A DNA stretch of 7,316 bases from a bacterium (lineage in GTDB: Bacteria; UBP14; UBA6098; B30-G16). A model generated the notes under the pieces. It searched no databases, was not told where the DNA came from, and saw only the letters and a program-made list of their open reading frames with translations. Of the stretch, positions 1 through 4,883 are shown piece after piece. The stretch lies in the NCBI GenBank assembly GCA_030620455.1, contig JAUXEQ010000069.1:1-7316 (forward strand), given 5' to 3'. The position numbers were made by a program, and so were the translations under genes. Each line of letters starts with the position of its first letter. The first letter of the stretch is position 1.

Positions 1-21
1 AATCTGCGTAATCTGTGGTTC
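1..21. repeat. Tandem 9-nt repeat, AATCTGCGT/AATCTGTGG (cut by window edge)
   Basis: Two imperfect copies of a 9-mer lie head to tail, AATCTGCGT (1-9) and AATCTGTGG (10-18), followed by TTC. They differ at two positions. Short intergenic elements of this general wording recur in many bacterial genomes, often beside small accessory genes; that is recollection, not a search result. No second copy is visible elsewhere in the window, and the element may extend leftwards beyond it. It marks the left side of the HEPN-type gene and may be one boundary of an inserted cassette. Confidence 0.4.
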
Positions 22-27
22 AGACAG

Positions 28-33
28 TATAAA
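28..33 (+). promoter_or_regulatory. Possible -10 box for the HEPN-type gene
   Basis: TATAAA matches five of six positions of the sigma-70-type -10 consensus and lies about 50 nt before the likely start. No convincing -35 box sits 16-18 nt upstream, where the sequence is the tandem 9-mer repeat. The promoter is therefore weak, activator-dependent or a chance match. Confidence 0.25.
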
Positions 34-63
34 TGAACGAAAATAAATAATGGAAATGATGAG

Positions 64-70
64 AAGGAGG
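64..70 (+). promoter_or_regulatory. Strong Shine-Dalgarno that decides the start of the HEPN-type gene
   Basis: AAGGAGG at 64-70 is a full anti-SD match. It is 7 nt from an ATT codon at 78-80, an ideal distance, but 19 nt from the TTG at 90-92, which is too far. No ATG or GTG lies in frame between the upstream stop (TGA, 60-62) and the TTG. The spacing supports initiation at ATT, or an ancestral ATG at that place. Confidence 0.7.
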
Positions 71-77
71 AGATAAA

Positions 78-995
78 ATTAGTAATATTTTGCAAATCAT
101 TGAAGAAATTAGAGATTATATTGATTCTCCAAGGGTTCAAAGCGATTTAATCAAGGATTCTTATAAATGGGCAAAATTAACCAATATTCTCGATATTATT
201 GGAGATACAGAATATGCTATACAGAGTTATATAGAAAGAAATGAGAGCGATACTACAAGGCTGGAAATAGAAAAATGCCTTTTACAAGTTTACGGGTTAT
301 TACAAGCAATATTTATACAACAAGATGCAATTAAACATTTGAGTGAAATTCATAACATTCCCATGAATAGTGAAGCTTTGAAGAAAATTAGAGAGATACG
401 AAATAAATTTGCAGGTCATCCAACTGATTATAAAAGAAAAGGAAAGAGTCCATTTCATCGCATTATTCCTGAGTCTAATAAAATTATGAGACTATGGTCT
501 TTTCAAGATGGAGATAATCTATATGAAACCATTAATGTAATTGAGGATATTATACTTCCTCAAGAAGAAGAAATTAAAAGGATATTACGAATAATACACA
601 ATAAATTGCTTCAAAAAGAGAAGGTACATAAATTAGAGTTTTGTGATGTCAAGTTAGATAAGAATTTTCCTGATATTCTTCTATATGGTGCAAGAAAATT
701 ACGATTTTGGCAAAAAGATACTTATATGGCATCATCTGATTTGGAGAATATTAAGAATGCAATTGATGAATTTAGTCAAGAATTAAGCAGAAGAAAATGG
801 AATGTTGAAGTATTAGACGAAATAAAATGCAACGTTAAAGAAATAGAAGAGCTTATTAATATTATGAAGGCAGTGATAGATGGTGATGTTACTTATCCTC
901 AATCTGTTATCAATGCAATTAGTGATAGAATGGAAAAACTTTTAGTAATACTAAAGACAATTGCAAATGAAATAGATACCGATTACCAAAGTTGA
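78..995 (+). CDS. Unrecognised alpha-helical protein with HEPN-type R-N-x4-H motif
   Basis: I do not recognise a specific family. The product is about 301 residues from the TTG at 90, or 305 from the ATT at 78, which the ribosome binding site favours. It is charged, predicted almost wholly helical, and has no signal peptide or membrane segment. The main landmark is IREIRNKFAGHP (residues about 100-111 from the TTG): Arg104-Asn105 and His110 form the R-x5-H pattern, with a polar residue after Arg, typical of HEPN domains. These are helical domains, often metal-independent RNases of toxin, antiphage or RNA-processing systems, though some are inactive. The helices before the motif suit a HEPN bundle. 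The C-terminal half (about 180-301) is helical with possible coiled-coil stretches and no known motif. No partner antitoxin or nucleotidyltransferase lies beside it in the window. It stands alone, convergent with waaA, between a short repeat and a transposon-like remnant, which fits an accessory or acquired gene. RNase activity is inference. Confidence 0.7.
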   Translation: MSNILQIIEEIRDYIDSPRVQSDLIKDSYKWAKLTNILDIIGDTEYAIQSYIERNESDTTRLEIEKCLLQVYGLLQAIFIQQDAIKHLSEIHNIPMNSEALKKIREIRNKFAGHPTDYKRKGKSPFHRIIPESNKIMRLWSFQDGDNLYETINVIEDIILPQEEEIKRILRIIHNKLLQKEKVHKLEFCDVKLDKNFPDILLYGARKLRFWQKDTYMASSDLENIKNAIDEFSQELSRRKWNVEVLDEIKCNVKEIEELINIMKAVIDGDVTYPQSVINAISDRMEKLLVILKTIANEIDTDYQS

Positions 996-1022
996 CAGTT
1001 ATTTATATACTTAAACTTCACA

Positions 1023-1148
1023 AACGCCTTGCAAAAGCACGAGTCAACAGTGGGCTTCAGCCCTCTGCCAGTGAAGATGGAAACAGACGACTTAAGTTAC
1101 CTGTCCAAAGTCGCCTATCTAAACGGTAGAGGAGATGTAGTGATATAG
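1023..1148 (+). pseudogene. Putative 3' remnant of an IS200/IS605-family tnpB gene
   Basis: After the TGA of the HEPN-type gene (993-995) the same frame stays open to a TAG at 1146-1148. From 1023 it reads NALQKHESTVGF and so on, ending LSKVAYLNGRGDVVI. The N-A-x-x-x-L-x(n)-T-V-G pattern followed by a short variable tail resembles the C-terminus of TnpB proteins, where the end of the RuvC region runs into a TVG-type tail. The catalytic and zinc-ribbon parts that should precede it are missing, so this would be a decayed fragment. Composition supports foreign origin: 1021-1140 is about 49% G+C, against about 32% in a sampled stretch of the preceding gene. The protein resemblance is short and judged by eye. 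A structured non-coding RNA or chance open frame remains possible. Confidence 0.35.
1048..1129 (+). ncRNA. Three consecutive hairpins, possible structured RNA (omega-RNA-like remnant)
   Basis: Three stems follow one another. The first, 1048-1067, has eight paired positions interrupted by one T-T mismatch and a TTCA loop, with core GGGC/GCCC. The second pairs CGACTT (1088-1093) with AAGTCG (1108-1113) around a 14-nt loop. The third pairs CTATC (1115-1119) with GGTAG (1125-1129), including one G-U pair, around TAAAC. No T-run follows on either strand, so this is not a standard terminator for either convergent gene. If the overlapping frame is a tnpB tail, the position matches that of omega RNA, which overlaps the 3' end of tnpB and the right end of the element. 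That link is inference; the pairings are read directly. Confidence 0.35.
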
Positions 1149-1174
1149 ATTATTGGGAAGTTTAACCATTTTTG

Positions 1175-2413
1175 TTAATCGCTTTGTTCGATTATATCGA
1201 TAATCGTTCTTGCGTATTCCATTCCTGTTTTTCCCAAGTGTTCCGATATGTTTATAGCTTTTGCAGAAATTGAATTCAGTAATTCGGGATTTTTGCATAA
1301 TTTCAATATTGTTGAATGCAAATTTTCAGCATCGATTTGAATCGAAGCACCTGCATTTTTTATTAGTTCGAAGAGGATAAGATTGTTTTCGATGTATTTG
1401 CCGTGAATCAGAGGTTTGCCAAGCGATATCGGTTCCCAAGGATTATGTCCTCCAAAATTGGCAAATGTTCCTCCCACAATTGCGATGTGACATATATCGT
1501 AGAAATATATTAATTCACCTAATGTATCGATTAAGTATATATCGGTATCGGTTGCGATATCGCGATTTATTGAGCGTCTTTGATATTTGTTCTTGCTTTT
1601 TCTTAAGATCTCTTCGGTTTCAGTTATTTCTTTCCGGTGCCGAGGTGCAATTATTAATAATGCAGTTGGAAATGATTTTTTTAGCTCTTCAAACGCTGAA
1701 ATTACATTTTTCTGCTCACCGGATCGTATGCTTCCTGCAGTGATAATAGGATATCTATCCGTTGGTTGAGCAATTTTCCACTTTAGCTTTATAGGTTGAA
1801 TTTTTAAATTGCCCTTAACGACAATTTTGTATTCGGGCAAATTTGTCTGAGTGAATTTTGTATATTCATGTTTATCTCTGGCAAATATCATATCGACATT
1901 TTTCCATAGACTTCTGAAATAAAATGGGAAAAATTTATGAATTTTCACCGACCTATTAGATATCTTAGCGCTTGTAATTATTACCGAAGCACTATATTTG
2001 CGAGCATAATACATATGATTTAGCCAATAATCAGATTCGATTATTATAAGTACTTTCGGTCTTAAATGTTTCATGACGAACTTTGAAATTAGAGGATGAT
2101 CGATCGGCAATAGATGAACAGATTCACATTCAGGGAAAACTGCGCGAAGTTTGTTGTAACCTGCTACAGTCGTGGATGTTAAAATAATGGGAATTTTAGA
2201 TATTTTCTTAATTTGTTGCGCAAGATATAAAGACATACCAGATTCGCCAAGTGAAGCGCCATGTATCCAGATAGCATTTTTAGGCGTATTTCTAAAAAGT
2301 CCGAGCCTATCAGATAATGATTCTTTATAGAGTAACGAATAGACAGTTAGCGGTATGCCTCCAAAGACTGCAATAACCCACCACGCAAGGTTGTATATAA
2401 ATCGCCAGATCAT
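1175..2413 (-). CDS. waaA: 3-deoxy-D-manno-octulosonic acid (Kdo) transferase
   Basis: WaaA (KdtA, glycosyltransferase family 30) transfers Kdo from CMP-Kdo to the lipid A precursor at the cytoplasmic face of the inner membrane, the first step of LPS core assembly. The 412-residue length is normal. The N-terminus has a hydrophobic anchor (about 5-28). IWIHGASLGE (48-57) matches the family motif IWxHxxSxGE with the proposed catalytic Glu57. IIIESDYWLN (123-132) matches the E-x-E/D-x-W-P-N segment, with Asn in the usual place but Leu for Pro. GNLK (201-204), APRH (256-259), DTLGEL (296-301) and GGHNPWEP (321-328) form the CMP-Kdo-binding C-terminal GT-B half. The start overlaps the tpiA stop by one base (TAATG), with no clear own Shine-Dalgarno, so translation is probably coupled. 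Whether it adds one, two or more Kdo units cannot be read from sequence. No intrinsic terminator is seen downstream. Confidence 0.95.
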   Translation of the reverse strand: MIWRFIYNLAWWVIAVFGGIPLTVYSLLYKESLSDRLGLFRNTPKNAIWIHGASLGESGMSLYLAQQIKKISKIPIILTSTTVAGYNKLRAVFPECESVHLLPIDHPLISKFVMKHLRPKVLIIIESDYWLNHMYYARKYSASVIITSAKISNRSVKIHKFFPFYFRSLWKNVDMIFARDKHEYTKFTQTNLPEYKIVVKGNLKIQPIKLKWKIAQPTDRYPIITAGSIRSGEQKNVISAFEELKKSFPTALLIIAPRHRKEITETEEILRKSKNKYQRRSINRDIATDTDIYLIDTLGELIYFYDICHIAIVGGTFANFGGHNPWEPISLGKPLIHGKYIENNLILFELIKNAGASIQIDAENLHSTILKLCKNPELLNSISAKAINISEHLGKTGMEYARTIIDIIEQSD

Positions 2414-3186
2414 TATTTTGTTATGTTAGCAGCTATATTAATAATTTCCGAGAACGATTTGGCATCGAGGCTTGCACCACCGATTAACGCACCATCGACA
2501 TCCAACTGGGAGAGAAGCTCTTTTGCATTCGAAGGTTTAACACTGCCACCATATAGGATTCTAATTTCCTTAGCAATATCATGATTCCAGATGTCTGAGA
2601 TTAGTTTGCGAATGAAGAGATGAGCATCTTGGGCTTGTTGTGGTGTAGCGTTAACGCCAGTTCCGATAGCCCAGACTGGTTCATATGCTATAAAAATTTG
2701 ATTTGGATTAGAGCATGAGATGTCCTGTAAACAATTTGTAAGTTGTTCAGCAAGAATACTTTCTGTTTCTTCATTTTCTCGTTGTTCTAATTTCTCACCA
2801 ATGCATAAAACTGGAACAATTTCGTTTTCAAGAGCTGACTTGACTTTTTTATTGATAAAATCGTTAGTTTCATTAAAGATGTTTCGTCTTTCGGAATGTC
2901 CTATGATAACCATTTCTACACCCACAGATTTCAACATCTTTGGTGAAATTTCTCCTGTAAAAGCTCCCTTTAATTCGTAATACATGTTTTGTGCACCTAA
3001 TGAAATTGCTATTTTGTTTTCTAAAATCGTATCGTGCACAATTTGTAAATCTATAAAAGGTGGGAAAACGGCTACATCCACATTCTTAATTTCATTAATT
3101 TCTTTGCTTAATGATTTAATGAAATTATAGGCTTCGTTAAGTTCTTTGTGCATTTTCCAGTTTCCAGCAATGAGCTTTTTCCTCAT
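2413..3186 (-). CDS. tpiA: Triosephosphate isomerase
   Basis: This cytoplasmic TIM-barrel enzyme interconverts dihydroxyacetone phosphate and glyceraldehyde 3-phosphate in glycolysis and gluconeogenesis. All hallmarks are present in 257 residues, the usual length: GNWKMHK with Asn9 and Lys11, IGHSERR with the electrophile His97, AYEPVWAIGTG with the catalytic base Glu169 followed by the flexible loop 6, and the phosphate-gripping YGGSVKP (212-218) and GALIGGASL (232-240). The start is secure: ATG at 3184-3186 has AAGGAGG (3191-3197, minus strand) at a 4-nt gap. It is the first gene of a two-gene operon with waaA, overlapping by one base, and is transcribed away from tRNA-Pro. Nothing in it is unusual. 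Confidence 0.98.
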   Translation of the reverse strand: MRKKLIAGNWKMHKELNEAYNFIKSLSKEINEIKNVDVAVFPPFIDLQIVHDTILENKIAISLGAQNMYYELKGAFTGEISPKMLKSVGVEMVIIGHSERRNIFNETNDFINKKVKSALENEIVPVLCIGEKLEQRENEETESILAEQLTNCLQDISCSNPNQIFIAYEPVWAIGTGVNATPQQAQDAHLFIRKLISDIWNHDIAKEIRILYGGSVKPSNAKELLSQLDVDGALIGGASLDAKSFSEIINIAANITK

Positions 3187-3190
3187 TTTT

Positions 3191-3197
3191 CCTCCTT
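3191..3197 (-). promoter_or_regulatory. Ribosome binding site of tpiA
   Basis: Read on the minus strand this is AAGGAGG, 4 nt before the tpiA ATG, a full anti-SD match that fixes the start. Confidence 0.85.
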
Positions 3198-3210
3198 TTT
3201 TACTTTTCGG

Positions 3211-3238
3211 AATAAACTCAATGAATTATTTATTGCAA
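3211..3238 (-). promoter_or_regulatory. Candidate promoter for the tpiA-waaA operon
   Basis: On the minus strand TTGCAA (3233-3238) and TTTATT (3211-3216) are separated by 16 nt, each matching four of six consensus bases. Transcription would start just before the tpiA ribosome binding site and give a short leader. The region is AT-rich enough that other choices exist, for example TATATT-like boxes near 3285, so this is tentative. Confidence 0.3.
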
Positions 3239-3327
3239 GTATTTTAGAAATTAGGATTTAGTGTGCCTTAAAATTGAATATATAATATCTAGTTAAGTCT
3301 TTGAAATTGTAAAACAATAAATAGCAT

Positions 3328-3355
3328 TTGACAAAAGAAATTAAATAATTAAACT
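3328..3355 (+). promoter_or_regulatory. Promoter of tRNA-Pro
   Basis: A perfect -35 box TTGACA (3328-3333) and a -10-like TAAACT (3350-3355, four of six matches) are separated by 16 nt. The predicted start, about 7 nt further on, lies only a few bases before the mature tRNA at 3365, as is usual for tRNA genes. The promoter is back to back with that of tpiA and may also drive rpmB and the genes after it. Confidence 0.65.
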
Positions 3356-3364
3356 ATGTCCTTT

Positions 3365-3438
3365 CGGGGCGTGGCGCAGTTTGGTAGCGCACATGGTTTG
3401 GGACCATGGGGTCGGAGGTTCAAATCCTCTCGCCCCGA
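3365..3438 (+). tRNA. tRNA-Pro (anticodon TGG)
   Basis: A complete cloverleaf of 74 nt is visible. The acceptor stem is CGGGGCG (3365-3371) with CGCCCCG (3431-3437) and discriminator A at 3438. The D stem is GCGC/GCGC (3374-3377, 3387-3390). The anticodon stem CATGG/CCATG encloses the loop TTTGGGA, with anticodon TGG at 3399-3401 and G at position 37, as expected for proline tRNAs. The variable loop has 5 nt, and the T arm is GGAGG/CCTCT around TTCAAAT. The 3' CCA is not encoded (TGT follows), so it must be added after transcription. The tRNA lies 63 nt before rpmB on the same strand and may be co-transcribed with it. Confidence 0.97.
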
Positions 3439-3452
3439 TGTGAATTTTTATG

Positions 3453-3480
3453 TTGAATAAAATTATTTACCCCTTATTCT
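3453..3480 (+). promoter_or_regulatory. Weak candidate promoter for rpmB
   Basis: TTGAAT (3453-3458) and TATTCT (3475-3480) are spaced by 16 nt between the tRNA and rpmB, each matching four of six consensus bases. It would give a leader of about 15 nt. Read-through from the tRNA promoter is an equally good explanation for rpmB expression. Confidence 0.25.
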
Positions 3481-3501
3481 ATAGGACGTTAGGGAGGTAG
3501 A

Positions 3502-3732
3502 ATGTCTAGAGTTTGCGAAATATGTGGAAAAAGACCCATGGTTGGCAATAGGGTGAGTCATGCGAATAATAAAACCAAGCGAAGATTCTACCCGAATTTG
3601 CATACAGTAAAATGTAAACTGCCCAACGGTCGCGAAAAGAAGATGAAGGTTTGTATTCGCTGTTTAAAAGCCGGAAAGTTTGAGAAAGTGGTTAAAGTAA
3701 AAAGAATAACTAAAAGTGAATCACTGACTTAA
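3502..3732 (+). CDS. rpmB: 50S ribosomal protein L28
   Basis: L28 is a small basic protein of the large ribosomal subunit that binds 23S rRNA. The 76-residue product has the family's N-terminal pattern (CEICGKRPMVGNRVSHANNKT) and the downstream PNLHTVK stretch. It is the zinc-ribbon (C+) form: Cys5-x2-Cys8 and Cys51-x2-Cys54 can bind one zinc, whereas zinc-free paralogues lose these cysteines and are usually tied to zinc starvation. The start is supported by GGGAGG at 3492-3497, 4 nt before the ATG. The gene is preceded by tRNA-Pro and followed after only 5 nt by an unrelated conserved protein, so it appears to lead a co-transcribed group. It is not next to rpmG, a common partner elsewhere. 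Confidence 0.96.
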   Translation: MSRVCEICGKRPMVGNRVSHANNKTKRRFYPNLHTVKCKLPNGREKKMKVCIRCLKAGKFEKVVKVKRITKSESLT

Positions 3733-3737
3733 TAGAT

Positions 3738-4883
3738 ATGCAAACCAAACGAGCTGTTATATTGAATTCCAGAGCTTCTAAAATAATTTTGGGAGCTGAC
3801 CCCTGGATTAGAGCAGTAATGGCTGCCATCGATCATGCTAATTACAACGAGCAGATTATCTTAACTTCCATTGGTTTATCTACATGGGAGTTTATTTTAA
3901 ACTATTCTAGAAGAATTGGTGTAAGATGCGCAATCTACATTCCACAAGGAGTAAATGAAAATAATATAATTAAGCAGTTTAAGCTCGAAGAATCTCTTGT
4001 ATCTTTTGTTAAACTCGATGTTCCACAGAAAGGTAAATCTTGGTGGAGAATTAGGGATAGGAAAATTTTCGAAGATGCTGATGTCATATATCCAATCTCT
4101 ATTAGACCTAATGGAAATTTTGAGGGATTTCTTAAGGAATTAGAGGCAGAGAATTCCACCCTAAGTAAAACTAAGGAACTTGTTGATATATATAGAGTAA
4201 CGTATGATGAGAGTTTAATCGAACGGGTGGAAAAACCTAAATTAGTGAATGCAAAGGACTTAACAAAAAAAACTAAGATTTTTGAGAGTTGGAATTATTT
4301 AACTCATTGGACTCATACGACATACGAACCTTGGTGCAATGAAACAAAAGCTGAATTCTACGATTCTATTATTAGCTCAGATAAATATTATTCACATTCA
4401 GCGTTTAATTCCCTTTGTAGAATAAATGATTCACAAAAAATATGCGCAACTCAAGAAAAAACACGCTCAAAAACTAAGTTTGTGTCCTTTACTGAACTTA
4501 ATCCGATTGAATCTATTGAACTGATGCATTGGAGAAAAGGATTGGTTAGGTTTTACTTGGAACCGTATGGAATAGCAATAAATAGAGACAAAGCCTTTGA
4601 GTCTGCTGTTAAACCAGTAATTTATACTGATACTGAAAATTATGATAATCTTCCAAAGCACATAACCCCGTTGTTCCAACCCATAAAAGGCAAAAGATAT
4701 TATTGGACCGATGAAAGAGAATGGAGATTTATTAGCGATTTTAACTTGAATAATTTTGATAACGATAGCATCTTAATAATAGTGAGACATGATTCTGAGA
4801 AAACCAAAATTAAGAAAAGAGTTAATCTTCAAGTAATAGCCCTTGAAAGTTTTTTGGAGGATAAAGATGAGATTTGTTCTTAA
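3738..4883 (+). CDS. Uncharacterised two-part protein: DprA/SLOG-like Rossmann region plus DUF2971/AbiGi-like C-terminus
   Basis: The function is unknown. It is a 381-residue soluble protein without signal peptide or membrane segment. The N-terminal part (about 5-140) alternates beta strands and helices like a Rossmann fold: AVILNSRASK (6-15), DPWIRAVMAAI (21-31), IILTSIGLSTWEFIL (40-54), CAIYIPQG (64-71), then DRKIFEDADVIYPISIRPNGN (107-127). This recalls DprA/LOG-type (SLOG) nucleotide-binding domains. The C-terminal part (about 185-350) has LTHWTH (188-193), FVSFTE (248-253), EPYGIAI (275-281), KPVIYTD (292-298) and DEREWRF (325-331). The YGIA, PVxY and (E/K)EWR landmarks resemble DUF2971 and AbiGi-type proteins of abortive infection systems. 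Both assignments are by eye. The ATG lies 5 nt after the rpmB stop with no clear Shine-Dalgarno, suggesting coupling, and the end overlaps the next gene by 17 nt. A sensor or effector role in a stress or conflict response is inference. Confidence 0.75.
   Translation: MQTKRAVILNSRASKIILGADPWIRAVMAAIDHANYNEQIILTSIGLSTWEFILNYSRRIGVRCAIYIPQGVNENNIIKQFKLEESLVSFVKLDVPQKGKSWWRIRDRKIFEDADVIYPISIRPNGNFEGFLKELEAENSTLSKTKELVDIYRVTYDESLIERVEKPKLVNAKDLTKKTKIFESWNYLTHWTHTTYEPWCNETKAEFYDSIISSDKYYSHSAFNSLCRINDSQKICATQEKTRSKTKFVSFTELNPIESIELMHWRKGLVRFYLEPYGIAINRDKAFESAVKPVIYTDTENYDNLPKHITPLFQPIKGKRYYWTDEREWRFISDFNLNNFDNDSILIIVRHDSEKTKIKKRVNLQVIALESFLEDKDEICS
4856..4860 (+). promoter_or_regulatory. Ribosome binding site of the S8 peptidase gene, inside the preceding gene
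   Basis: GGAGG (4856-4860) sits 6 nt before the ATG at 4867, within the last codons of the upstream gene, whose stop is at 4881-4883. This fixes the start and indicates coupled translation from one transcript. Confidence 0.8.

Noticed and set aside
1048..1067. Bidirectional intrinsic terminator between the convergent genes
   Set aside because: The stem is good, but no T-run follows it on either strand.
1021..1148. Group II intron fragment
   Set aside because: The hairpins suggested it, but there is no domain V-like hairpin, no GUGYG 5' boundary and no reverse transcriptase trace.
1465..1769. Two overlapping plus-strand open frames (92 and 60 codons) antisense to waaA
   Set aside because: They are covered by the conserved C-terminal half of waaA and have no recognisable protein features.
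2720..2980. 86-codon plus-strand open frame antisense to tpiA
   Set aside because: tpiA is certain here, including the active-site His region; the opposite frame is a compositional shadow.
3935..4679. Minus-strand open frames of 74 and 70 codons within the SLOG-like gene
   Set aside because: Both are antisense to a long coherent coding frame and show no domain-like pattern.
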